Assembly: GCA_029717555.1 (NCBI GenBank)
Contig: JAMDHS010000006.1
Span: forward strand, 367,822-431,821
Direction of reading: 5' to 3'
DNA: 64,000 nt
Origin: Peribolospora baueri
Taxonomy: Eukaryota > Basidiomycota > Peribolosporomycetes > Peribolosporales > Peribolosporaceae
How positions within the stretch are numbered: position 1 is the first letter of the stretch; every line of letters starts with the position of its first letter. The position numbers and the translations under genes were made by a program. Positions 31,599-43,115 of the stretch are shown piece by piece. The notes beneath the pieces were generated by a model that saw only the letters and a program-made list of their open reading frames with translations, was not told the origin of the DNA and made no database searches.

Positions 31599-34500
31599 AT
31601 GGCCATCGACGCCGCCAGCATGCTCGGCAAGCGGCGTGAGCGAAATGACGCGGAGGCACGCTCGACGCATCATGGCCTCTCTCCGAAGAAAAAGGTCAAG
31701 ATGCGAATGGCTGCAGTCAACGGCGACGGCAGCGGGAATGGCAGTCCCAATGGAAATGGCAATGGCAACGGCAAGTCCCCTGCTCGAAACGGCGATGGAG
31801 GGGAACACGATGCGTTGCTGCTCAAGAGGAGAGAATTGCCCATTTGGACCGGTGAGCGAGCGTCCGTCTCGACTTGAGCGACTCGCTCCTCTTCGCTGCG
31901 ACTTAAGTCTTCCTGCTCAATTTAATTTTTGTTCGCCCTCCTCTCCCCCCCCTCTCCTTCAATTTCCTCCGCGCAGCCCGTAACGCACTGGTGGAGGCCG
32001 TGAGAGACAACGACACGATAGTCGTCCTTGGCGAGACGGGAAGCGGAAAGACTACGCGTGAGTGTCATGGAGGAGCATACATTCTCTCACGAAGCAGCGA
32101 TGCCTCAGTTCGACAAGGTCCGGACATGCGCGCGTGTGTTTGTCTCCCGCTGAGAATTTGGCCTCCCGTGCCTCCGATTTCACCCAGAGTTGCCCCAATT
32201 TCTCTATGAAGCCGGCTTCGCCGGCCCGCCGTCTAAGGGTCGCCCGCCACAAATGATCGGCATAACACAGCCGCGAAGGGTAGCGGCGACGTCGCTAGCC
32301 GCGCGCGTGGCGACGGAGGTGGGTTGCGAGGTGGGAACGACGGTGGGCTATTCGATCCGCTTCGAGGACAGGACAAGCAGAGAGACTAGGATCAAGTTTA
32401 TGACGGACGGCATGGTGCTCAGGGAGCTTTTGGGGGAGAAGGCTAGAAGGGACAAAAAGATGGAGGAGAAGGAGAGGCGGAAGGAGGGCGACGCGGACGC
32501 AGTCGGGGAGCAACGACCGAACGGGAGCGGACCTCCGTCTTCCCCTAGCCCTTGTTCTCCGCGTTCTGGACCTGTCGCCAACGGCAACGACGTAGCAGCA
32601 AGCGGTGCGTCTAGCGTGTCGACGGGCCTCCTGGAGAGATACAGCGTGTTCATCATCGACGAGGCGCACGAGCGTACTCTCCGAACGGATCTCGTCCTCG
32701 GGTGTCTCAAGGACGTGCAGCGGAGACGAAAGGAGCTTCGTAGAGAGTGGATTGAGGGAGGAAGGAAAGGGAGGGAGGTCACGGAACTCAAGGTGGTCAT
32801 CATGAGCGCCACGATCGATGCCGACAAGTTCAGCGCGTTCTTCAACGAGTAAGCCAAGCCGTCTCTTGTCTGCCGACGCCGCTTCTTCTGCACCGCTCAC
32901 TCGCTCTTTTTCACCGTCGTGGACAGCGCGCCGATCCTATACGTCCAAGGCCGACAGTTCCCCGTCCAAGTCCTTTACGCGCGGGAAGCGACTCAGGATT
33001 ACATCGACGCGGCTCTCAAGACGGTGTACCAAATCCATTGTGACATGCCACCGGGAGACGTTCTGGTCTTTTTGACGGGTGCGTACGCTTAAGCCATCGG
33101 ACGGGCCGGGGCCGCGCGAGCTGCCGACTGACAGGACGTCGTTCATCGTGGCCAACACCACAGGTCAAGAAGAAATTGAGAACGTGGAAAAGTTGATAAA
33201 GACATACAGTGACTCGTTGCCACCAGGGAAGATGAAAGTGAGTTTTTTTGGCCTTCCGCTCGCGTCGCTACGAGAGCGTCATCCCGGCTGCTCACGGTCG
33301 CACAACCGATTCTTCACGGCCACGGCCACGGCTACGGTGGGCGTGCAGATCGTCGTTGCGCCCATCTTTGCCGCGCTCTCGTCGCAAGCGCAGTCTCGAG
33401 TGTTTGACGCGACGCCGGCGAACACGCGCAAGATTGTGCTGGCGACCAACATTGCCGAGACGTCGATCACGATCCCGGGGATTCGGTATGTCGTCGACAC
33501 GGGCTACTGCAAGGAGAAGAGCTACCATTCGCGGACGGGAGTGGAGGTGCTCGAGGTGGCGGGGATCAGCAAGTCTTCGGCACAGCAGCGGGCCGGCAGG
33601 GCGGGTCGAGAGGGCAAGGGCATGTGCTTTCGGCTGTACCCGGAGCAGGCGTACACCGGGCTGGAGGCGTCGACGGTGGCCGAGATCTTGCGGTGCAACC
33701 TGATGGCCGCCGCGCTGGAGTTGAAAGCATTGGGCGTGGACCCGTACACGTTCGACTTTATGGACAGGCCGGACTCTGCGGCGTGTGAGTGAGGGCGATG
33801 GAGTTGTTGGGCTTTTACCGATTTTCTTGCTCAAGCGTGTTGTTGTTTGTTTATTCCACAGTGACCGCGGCGGTGTTGAATCTGGTCAAGCTGGGAGCGG
33901 TGGACGCAAAGACAGGCGAAGTGACGGCGCTGGGGATGAAGATGTCCAAGTTCCCACTGGACCCGCCGTTGTCGCGGATGCTGGTGGCGTCGGTGGAGCA
34001 CGGGTGCACGAAGGAACTCGTGGACCTCGTGTCGCTTCTGTCAGCCGACCGGGGCGTCTTCACGGACTCGTTCGACGACCGAGAGAGGGCGGAGGAGGCG
34101 CGGCGCAAGTTTGCGCACCGGCAGGGCGACCACCTGACGCTGGTCAACGTGCTGCGGGCGTTCGAGAGCGTGGAGGAGAGCGGAAGGAGGGCGGGTGGGG
34201 CGGCGGCGCGAGAGGAGGTGCGGCGGTGGTGCAAGGACAACTTTGTGGAGGAGCGGGCGGTGCGGAACGCGCAGGCGGTGCGGCGCCAGCTCAGGACGTT
34301 CTGCGAGCGGGAGGGCATCGACTGGCGCGTGAGCTGCGGGGACGAGGCGGAGCCGGTGTTGAGGAGCTACTTGGCGGGCAAGGAGACGCACACGGCGTTG
34401 AGGCAGCCCGGGGGGTCTTACAAGGTGGTGCACGTGGGCACGGTGAGTGTGGTCTTTGTCGGTCGACGAGCTTGGAGTCAACTGGGCGAGCTTAGCGGCA

Positions 34501-34807
34501 CCGGCTTTTTTTTGTTGCTTTCGCCGTTGGGCCAGCCGATCAAGATCCACCCGTCGTCGTCGATGCGGGACAGAAAGCCTCAAGCGATCGTCTTTGACGA
34601 GCTGGTGAGTCCTCTCTCTCACGAGCGCGAACGCGAATGCGGCTTGCTGATCGGGATTGACTCGTCGGCCGTCCGCCGTCCGTCCTCGTCGCCCGTTCGC
34701 CGGTCCGGTCGCAGAACTTGACATCCTTCATCTACGCGCGCACCGTGTCGGCCATCGAGCCGTCGTGGCTGTCGAGGCACCAGGCTCGCGTGGTGTCTTT
34801 GGAATAG
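31599..34807 (+). CDS. DEAH-box RNA helicase, Dhr2/DHX33 type
   Basis: ATP-dependent RNA helicase resembling yeast Dhr2 and human DHX33, which act in nucleolar pre-rRNA processing. Starts [17 protein letters not shown] with a basic, Gly/Asn-repeat N-tail ([13 protein letters not shown]) and nuclear-signal-like KKKVKMR. Motifs in order: [10 protein letters not shown] (about 32030, split from [11 protein letters not shown] by an intron), Ia TQPRRVAA, Ib [17 protein letters not shown] (DEAH), [37 protein letters not shown] and [13 protein letters not shown]/ratchet and OB-fold parts follow ([47 protein letters not shown]). About 62 extra low-complexity residues sit between Ib and II. The last exon ends [11 protein letters not shown] at 34807. 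Family is firm; orthology to Dhr2 rather than another DEAH protein is likely from the [10 protein letters not shown] and HPSS patterns, hence no symbol. Confidence 0.85.
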
Positions 34808-35039
34808 ATGCGGGTAGACGTTTCGGTCGTCGGTCGTTGGTCGTTGCTCTCTGCTCGCTGTGCCCTTCTCCGTCGGATCGGATCGGATTGGATCGCATGC
34901 ATCCACCCAGTCGTCCATTCATTCACTCGTGCCCTCTTCCATGCTGCATTCCTTGCTTCCTTGCTTCGTTCATCCATCCGTCTGTCCATTCACCAACGGA
35001 CGTACGGATACGAGATTGGCGGCGTTGAGGAAGCATGCA

Positions 35040-35074
<35 letters not shown>

Positions 35075-36117
35075 GCTGCCGTCATAATACGATACGATGG
35101 TGCTCGACTGGAGTAGCGAAGAGCGAAGTGGTGGGCGCCGGCTGACTCAGCGGTGGGGGGTCACGACGATTGGGTTAGGCCCCGACGGGTTGAAAGAGGA
35201 AGTGGAGCGGGAGAAGGGAGGTATTTATTCTTGCTTGCCTTGCGTCGTTGAAATACGGAATGGGATTTGCGTGTCTCGTACCCTCTCGTTGTCTCTCGTT
35301 GCTCGAAGTCGCCTCGGAGACGAGATGTGTGTGTCTCTCATCTTCGCCTTCGCTGGCTTTGGCTTTGGCTTTGGCTTGGCTTGGCTGGCGGGCTGCATCG
35401 CTCGCGGGTCGCCGATGGCGCTCCACTCCGCTCGGCAGCATTGCCGCAGCAGCAAGTTGCCGCAGCCAGCCAGCAGTCGCTCGCTAGGCCGTCGGCCCGT
35501 CAACGTCGTTCGTTCGCCTCCGTCAGCCCATCCATCCATCCGCCTTCCTTCCTTCCTCCATCCATCATCATCCCACCCCTCCGTCACCTTCCGTCCCTCC
35601 TTCCGTCGTCCCGTCTTGTCCGACGCTCACGACCGACCACCGCCGACCGCCGGTGACTGCGACGGCGACGGCGACCGACGAACGACCAACGACCGACGAA
35701 CGACGACCGACGACTGCTGGACGACCCCACGGCCGGCGACTACCACCACCACCACCACCGCCCCGTGTCTTCCGCCAACGTCGCTCGACTTGCCGGGAAG
35801 ACGAGGAATAGGATCCTCTCCTTCTTCCCCATTCTTATTCCCATTCCCATTCCTAACCCTCCTTCCCTTCCTTTCTCACTCCCTCTGCCACGCCCTCTTC
35901 AAAACCCACATGCTTGCCCCGACTCGGTGACCAAACTCAACCCTCCGCTCCTGCCAGCTGACGACCCACTTCCGACGATCTCCATCTCCATCTCCATCTC
36001 CATCTCGCCTCCTTTTGCTTGCCTTGCCCTATTCCTCTCCTATCCCCGCGCTCAACGCCCACGCTGCCGTCACACCACCCACGTCCGCCTTCATCGCCGC
36101 ACACGCTCACGCTTGCC
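34808..36117. other. Intergenic, upstream of the histone-fold gene
   Basis: 1.3 kb. Includes an uninterrupted GTCT tetranucleotide run at 35041-35071, a GGCTTT repeat (about 35352-35385), GACGAACGACC-like repeats (about 35680-35710), and an (ATCTCC)n run at about 35977-36006 close to the start codon. Pyrimidine-rich before the ATG, as in many fungal promoters. No gene seen. Confidence 0.65.
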
Positions 36118-39100
36118 ATGGCCGACGGACGGGGTGAGCGGGGTCGCGTGAGCGCCGCCCGTCCTTCCTTCCTCATCTGACACCATCTCTCTTCCCCTCT
36201 AGAACACTCCTCCTTCATCTCCGCCCGCTACGCCAACGGCATCCTTTCCGACGTCCGACCCACCCGCATCCACACCGACACCCTCTTCTATCTCAACGCC
36301 TACCTCGATGAGCTCCTCCTTCTCATCCTCACCTCCGCCCGCTCCCTCGCGACGGACCGCATAAAAACCGACGGCCTGCTCAAGGTCCTCAACAACGCCA
36401 TCGGCAAGAACGCCGTGCTCGAAGCAGAACTCGAACTCCGCTCCTACTACAATGACAAGAGGCAGGGCGGCGGCGCTGTACCGCTCATGATCAGCGCCGG
36501 CAGCAGGTGGGACGGTACGTCGGAGTGGCCCGTAGGTCAGGCCTTTGACATGGTGCGTCCTTCTTCTCCGAGGCTCAGTCGTCATCGTCGTTGTCGTTGT
36601 CGTCGTTGTCGTCGTCGTCGTTGTCGTCCTCGTCGTCGTCCTCCTCCTCCTCCTCGCTCCATCCCCTTCCCCTCCTCTCCCCGCTGACGACACTCCACAC
36701 ATCCTTCTTTCTTTCCCAGCTCCGTCTCCGCTGTCAGTATTACTCCACCCTCGGCGACCGCAACGAAGACGAGGCGGAAGCCTTCGCCGGCGATCAGCCC
36801 ATCACCAACGCCAACGGTCAGACCATCGCTACCGTCACCCCCGGCGTCGCTATCTACGTCACCGCCCTCCTCGAGTTCGTAGGCGAGTACGTACTCCAGA
36901 ACGTGTCCCGCGTCATCGAGCGCGACAACGCCAATTCCGCCCGTCTCGTCGACCTCTTCAACGCGTTCATCGAGGACGAGTCGCTCGCCGGTCTTTTCAA
37001 CCGCATGCGCGTCAAGCGCTCCATCGAGGACCGTCTTCGCGCCGAGGACGCCCGCCGCCCCCGCCGCGCCACCAAGGACGGCGCCGCCCCCGCCGTCGGC
37101 GTCGCACAGCCTTGGCATGTCCCCGACGAGGACGAGTACGACCAGGCGATATCGCCCGTGTGGAGAGGCGCCCGCGCGAGCAAGTCGCCCCCGCCCCCGC
37201 CTCTCGCTCGCTCCCGCGAGGGCTCCCTCGTCAGTTCGTCCAACGCCCACTCGCCCTCCGCCTACTCTCCCACTGGACCCAGGCGCGCCGGCACCCGCGA
37301 CAGCCAGGACGGCCAGTCCGCCGCTTTCGGCAGCTTCTCCACCAGCCTCTTGAGCGGCAGCACCGCCGGTCACAGCTCGAGCACCAGCCCCACCTCGTAC
37401 AACACTCACCTCGGCTCCGCCGGCGCCGGCGCCGGCGCCGGCCCAGGCATGGGCCCGAGCAGCCCGCCGGGGAGCATGCAGTCCCACTCGGTCAGCTTCA
37501 CGGGCTCCGCCGAGTCCGGCCCCGGCTCGCCTCCCTTGTCCGCGCTGTCGCGGGCAGAGAGTGCGAGGCGGAGCTCGGACAAGGGTGCGGGCGTGTTTGG
37601 CAAGCTCCTCGGTGGCGGCGGTCCTTCGTCTTCCTCCTCCTCCTCCGCCATTAACAGTGGCAGTGGAGCGGGCGCTGGCGTGGGAGGCGGCCCGGGAGGG
37701 GGAGCGATGGCAGGCGAAGACAAGCCGGGCGGCGTGCGCAGGCGGGGCAGCGTCAAGGCCTTGGGCTCCGGTGCGGCGAGGCTCAGCAAGGAGGCCGCGC
37801 GGGGACATGGCGCAGCGATGAGCGTCGACACGATCAAGTCCGACGGCCCGAACGGGTCGAAGTCGAACGAGGAGGATGTGAGTGGGCGGCCGACCGACGC
37901 TAGGCGAGAAAGGGCCTCCGAGATGTTGCTCACCGACTGTTTTATCCCTCCCTCGGAAATTCGACAGGACTTTGAGGCACTCATGATGTCCGGACAGACG
38001 ATGAAGGTGTCTCTGACCCCTAACCGTCTTCGCACCATCGAGATCCACGAAAGAGAAGCACAGGCGAAGAAGCTAGCCCGACGACGGCCCGGAGCGCTCG
38101 ACTCAATCAGGTCCAACTCGGATATCTCCCTCGTCCCTTCGTCTCGCCGCTCGCCCAATCAGTCCAAGCTCATCCCTCGCGGCCCGTCCTCGCCCGACCC
38201 GGCCGCCCTTTCGGCCAACGGCGAGATGCAGTCGCACGAGGCGGAACCCCAGGAGACCCTCCAAGACATCCTCTCCCAGCCTCCCCCGTGGACCGACCAG
38301 ACTTCCGGCGCACTGGCGCCGGCCCTACCGACCAAGTCGCCCGCGCGCTCCGCCACGATGCCCTTGAGCCCCACCAGCCCCACCGGTGCCACCGATGTGG
38401 CCAAGGCGGTCAGATCACCCGGTGCGAGCCGGACCTCCTTCCCCGCGCCGCCGCCGTCGGCCAGCGATCGCAAACCTCCGCCCGCCCCTCCCGCGCATGC
38501 TCCCGCGCCACTGCCGTCGCCGGCTTCGGGCGAAGCCGGCGACGATATGGACCTCGACATGGACCTCGACGATGACGACGATGACCTCGGTCTCGGACCC
38601 GTCAAACCCAAACGCAAGGCCGGCATCCCCGGCATGTCCATCAGCGCCATCCGCGCCCGCGTCGAGCCGAGAGACGAGCGCACGAGGTCCGAGTCCAACC
38701 GGGACCTTCTCGAGTTCTTGAGCAGCCCCCCGCCCGGCAGCGATTCGCCTCTTTCCCCGGATCGGGACGAACGGAGGTCGTCCATGTCGTCCTCCGTCGG
38801 CGGAACCACAACGGGAACCGCTACCGGAACTGCAGCCGCAGCCGGATCTGGTTCGCGCAAGTCCACGAGTAGGTTCCGAAACCTGGTCGGCAAGTTCAGC
38901 AAGGGAACGAGCGACGGCACCACGACGCCGTCCGATCTTGGCAGTCCCAAGTCCCTCACCAGTGGCGCCGTCGGCGGTGGGTTCAGCTTGCGCAGCCGGA
39001 CGAGCTCGGTGAACGAGAGCGTGGACAACCTCAGTCTCGGTCCCGGTTCGGTATCGTCGCGCTCGGCCGTCGGCGGAGGCGCCGAACACGGTCCACCCAT

Positions 39101-40721
39101 GAGCCACTCGGCGAGACAAGCGGCGAGTTTGGGAAAGAGCTTTGCCGGCTCCGCACGCACTGGCAGTATCTCGAGCCAGAATCATCACCACCACTACCAG
39201 CAGCAGCAGCAGCAGTACGGTCTGTCGGGCCACTCCAAGAACCGCTCGCTGGCGCCGTCCGTCGGATCTATCAAGTCGGCTCAGACGCTAGAGTCAGACT
39301 TGGGCGGCGCCTACGCCAACCCGCTCGCTTCCTCCCCGCCGTCCACCAGGCCGACGCCTCCTCCGGCGCCCGCCAACAGGCTTCCGCTCTCGTACGCGCT
39401 CTCCAAGACGCCTACCCTCTCCGATCCGCACCCGGACCGTTTCCCAGGCCTGACCCACGCCGGATCCGAGTCGCCCGCCGCCGAGGTGGCGGCAGCAGCA
39501 CACTCCGGTGAGCCCGAGCCGGACGAGGGCGCGTATACGCCCACGCCCACGCACTCGTCCACGGCGTTGGCCGACGGCCAATTGCCGTCGTCCCGCGTGG
39601 GCGTCGGCGTCGGCGTGCGCGAGCGCACCACCACCCAGGCCACCCTCCTCGCTGCCGCCGCGAGGGCGGCGGCGGTCCAGGGCCTCGGAAACGGTGTGCC
39701 CATCGGTGCCGGGACGGCGGCGGCGGGAGGGGCCTACCCATACGCGCCACCGGTGGCCGCCGCCGCGGACGCGGTCAAGGCGCAGCAGCAAGAAAACGTG
39801 CGCGCGGCGTCGTTCGAGCTCTCCGAGGCGTCGCCGAGCGCTTCGGGCTTTGAGATCATCGATCCCCCTGTGTCCTTCTCGCCCGTCGAGCATCAGCACC
39901 GCAGTCGCTCGTCGTCGCTCGTCAGGAGCTTGTACGAGCTGGAGGCGCTCATGCGCACTGCGAGAAGCGCTGCCGACTGCAGGGCGTTGTTGCACGAGAT
40001 GATGGGCAGGGAGGGGCTGGACGCGGCGGAAGAGGAGGAGAAAGGGAAGAAGGAGGAGGAGGAGGAGGAGGAGGAGCGCTTGTTGAGCGGCGGGCCCGCC
40101 GCGAACGGTGCTGGTGCGACGCTCGGCAAGCTCCCGCCTTCCAAATCGTCTGCCGCCGCTGTCGCCGCCGCCGCCGCCGCCGCCACCGTCGGTGCTACCG
40201 TGCCGGAGTTGGAGCCGGAGGAGGAAGACCAGGAGCGGGAACCTATCGGAGGGTGGCCGCATCACAACCTCGTCGTCGGATGGCTGCTCGGCGGCGACGA
40301 GTCGCCGGTCGTCGAGTCGGAGTTGGCCGCCCCGGCCAACGGAAAGGGCGTCGTCGGCAGGCGCTCGTCCACGGCCGGCGCGGCTCGCAAGGCGCGACGG
40401 GCCGGGTCCGGGGCCGGGGCGGAGGACGATGAGGAAGCGGGCGCGGAGGCGGACGTGGACACGGACGCTGACGAAGCGTCCGGCCTCGACCTCGATCGTA
40501 CCGGCGGCGGCGTCGGCGGCGGCGTCGTCGGTGCGGGTAGCAGCAGCGCCATCGCCTCAGGCGGCTCCGGAGCGACGAGCCCGGAGAAGGGAGCGAGGAT
40601 GAGCCTGGGCGACGAGGCGAGCGGCGTATCCTCGTACACGGACGCCGTCGCGGGCGACGACGACAACGATGACGAGGAGCAGCAGCAGAGCGAGCGCGAC
40701 GAGGTGATCGTCGATGCGTAG
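36118..40721 (+). CDS. Large protein with two apparent histone folds
   Basis: I know of no named family. Three exons: 36118-36133 (16 nt), 36203-36552 and 36720-40721, giving 1455 residues. Residues 5-120 contain a helix-loop-long helix-loop-helix pattern: FISARYANGILSDV, then TLFYLNAYLDELLLLILTSA, then DGLLKVLNNAIGK. After the second intron comes a stretch like histone H2A: TPGVAIYVTALLEFVGEYVL, then ERDNANSARLVDLFNAFIED (about residues 160-215). The rest is mostly disordered, with Ser/Gly/Pro/Ala runs. Conserved-looking islands include MLLTDCFIPPSEIRQDFEAL and LTPNRLRTIEIHERE (about 37921-38055), SIRARVEPRDERTRSE-like sequence (about 38640-38700), and SLYELEALMRTARSAADC (about 39930-39980). 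Acidic end. A histone fold would suggest a chromatin or transcription-complex role, by dimerising with itself or a partner; this is inference. It could instead be an unrelated all-helical domain. Confidence 0.72.
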
Positions 40722-41985
40722 TCGTCCTCCGACGCTCAACGGACTGCTGAGGGAACGCTTGACGTGGCTGCCGGTACTAGCGCGCCTGCGAGCATGCGTG
40801 CCCGACACTGTCTGTCTGTCCGTCCGTCCGTGTCCGTCCGTGTTTCGCCCCCGTTCATCGGTGCGCTTACGTGGCGAGCGAGCGGAGCGTCTCGGTCCCG
40901 CGGCCGCTGCTGTCCGCTTTTTAGTCTCGTTTCTTCTTGCCTCCTTCCCTCCTTTCTTTCTTTTCCCCGTCTTTCCCGTCTTCCCTTTTTTATTCATATC
41001 ACTCCCGTCCCTCCCTCCCTACTTCCCTCCTTTCCCTGCTCCGTATACGCCCCTTGGGCCATATACCCGTCTATCTTTTCCTCTCCCGTCTTCGATCGGT
41101 CGATGGATGGATCAGATTTGCTCATTTCGTACCAGGCAGCCCCGGATATGTTTGCCTCTTCTCTCGCCCTTACCGCTATTTTCCCATCCTGGTCGAGCCC
41201 CTGGTCCGCCTCGCCTCGCCTCGCCTCGTTTCCTTTCCTTTCGCGTTCGTCGATCCCCCGAGGCTTTCGTCTTCGTCGCCTTGGTCCTGTCTTGTCTGTC
41301 CTGCACCGACTCGCCTTCCCTCCTTCGTCTCCTTCTTTCTTCGTTCTTCGCTTTTTCACTTGTCACTGGGGATATTTGGCTGGTCGGTTCGATTCGCTGT
41401 CCGTCTTCCCTCCCCCCGCCTCTCCTTTTGGTTGGAAACGATCCCGCCCCACTTGCCTGTCTATCTGCCTGCCTGCTTGCCTTGCTTGCTTCCCCTCCCT
41501 CCCTCTTCTACCCCCCTTGATCGCTTCTGCTTTTTTTGGTATGCCCCTCGTGCAAGCCTTCATTTCTTCGCTCTAATCGTCCGCCTCGTCCGTCCCACGC
41601 CGTCTACTCCGCTTGAGCCGGCGCACCCGCCGGGTAGGAGCGATGGACGACGAAGGAGACACAGGTGATCTGCGTCATAAGACGACATGACATCAACGAC
41701 AGGGAGTGGGGTCCATCTCCATAAGCGGACGCATAGGTCAATGTCGCGTGATTACGTAACACACGCTGCTCCATGACGTCGCCGACTCGATCGACGCTTT
41801 TTCTCTGTCTCGCCTTCTCGCAGTCGATGAGCGATGGGATGGGATTAGGATAGGACAGGTGGGGTTGGGTCGCAAGGTATAAGAACGTCCGAGTTGAGCG
41901 ACGACGACCACCTCCATCGACTCCCAGACTTCGATTTGTGATTTTCGTCTTTCTTCTGTATCCCACCGCCCCCGGCCTCGTCGAA
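40722..41985. other. Intergenic, strongly pyrimidine-rich on plus
   Basis: 1.26 kb between two plus-strand genes. From about 40920 to 41560 the plus strand is dominated by C and T, which removes stop codons and makes long overlapping frames in all three plus frames (243-270 codons). They share no domain and have no gene-like codon use, so I treat them as artefacts of composition. The last 250 bases should hold the promoter of the next gene. Confidence 0.65.
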
Positions 41986-42870
41986 ATGAGTACCCAGAGC
42001 CAGTACCAGACTCACGCGTACGTCTTCCTCCTTCCGCTGTATTTCTTTCCTTTCTTTCCTTTCCTTTCCTTCTCCCGCCTCTTCTTCCATCCATGCTAGA
42101 CGAGAAGGGACCGACAGAACGCTCATCTCCCCCGCCTCTTTTTTCTTCCTTCCAAAAAAAACATACAAACATACAAACAAACAAACAAACAAACAAACAA
42201 ACAAACAAACAAACAAACAAATTCAGCGGCGATGGCGACCAGAGGACGTACGCTAGAACCGAGATGCCGCCCCCGGACAGGCACCATGAGGGGCAGCAGC
42301 ACTCGCACGCCAACCTGGATGGCAAGGACCAGAAGAGCTTGGCTGTGAGCGTCGATCCGATCCGGTCTGATGGATGCCTCTACCCGCCTGGCGCACTCAT
42401 CCCCCGCCTTCCTTCTCTTCCTCCTCGCTCTTCCATCCGTCTAATCTCTCCCTCTCTCTCTCGCACACACACACACCCATATGGACGTCAGAATAAGCTC
42501 GATCAGGCCAGTCGGGAAGAGAAGCAGCGGCGCCAGGCGGACGACTACGAGTCGCACACATCGCCGACGGCGCCTGCCCTCTTTGTGAGCATCTCACGCT
42601 GACACGTCCCTCCGCCCCGTGCCGTGGCTACCTACCTACATGAACCGGGCCCTCGTCCGCTCGTTTGTGGCTTGCGGCTTGGCTTGCGGCTTGTGGCCGG
42701 CGCTCTATCGCGCGCGCGCTGATTGACTGACATGATCGGGCCCTCCCCTCCGTTTGCGTTCTTCCTTCTCTTTGCAGCATGGCAATGAGCCCTCGAAAGG
42801 AGCAAAGGTGGACCAAGAGCTAGAGCAGGAAGATGCAGAGATCCTCAGGAAGAAGGGTATAAAGCCCTGA
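41986..42870 (+). CDS. Small charged hypothetical protein (about 111 aa)
   Basis: Four exons with clean GT-AG sites and kept phase. They read MSTQSQYQTHA, then GDGDQRTYARTEMPPP...DQKSLA, then NKLDQASREEKQRRQADDYES, then HGNEPSKGAKVDQELEQEDAEIL ending RKKGIKP at 42870 (long stretches abbreviated). Very hydrophilic, with no membrane span or signal; the last half is probably helical and acidic/basic mixed. Function unknown. The splicing pattern, with three introns of 130-200 bases each bearing good signals, and the coherent charged helix argue for a real gene. It has no ORF of its own long enough to be noticed without splicing. The first intron carries the ACAA microsatellite. Confidence 0.7.
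42166..42221. repeat. (ACAA)n microsatellite in an intron
   Basis: About fourteen AAAC/ACAA units, the last twelve perfect, ending directly before the TTCAG acceptor of the second exon of the small protein gene at about 42226. The purine-rich array takes the place of the usual polypyrimidine tract. Confidence 0.9.
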
Positions 42871-43115
42871 CTCTGGGCGTCGGATTCTGAGACGTTGGCG
42901 TGTAGCCCGCGCGCGTAGATTAGAATCGCCGCCCTCGGCGGTTTTTTGTGCGCATATTAAAAAGAGACAAACAAAAAACCGGAATGGACCCTGAAGGCGT
43001 CACATGGAAAGAGAGACCGGATGAAAGTCGATGGGCATGAAAAGGAGCAGCAGGACGTTTAGCGGGCGTTCATCCAACTTCTTGTCGTAGACGTGCCATG
43101 TCGAGGTCCGGTCGC

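Noticed and set aside
36582-38048. 488-codon minus-strand ORF opposite the histone-fold gene
   Set aside because: It mirrors the GC-rich codons of the spliced plus-strand gene, crosses its intron and has no domain.
40714-41668. Three long overlapping plus-strand ORFs after the histone-fold gene
   Set aside because: All three frames are open because the strand is nearly free of A; the proteins are Ser/Pro/Leu/Arg noise with no domain.
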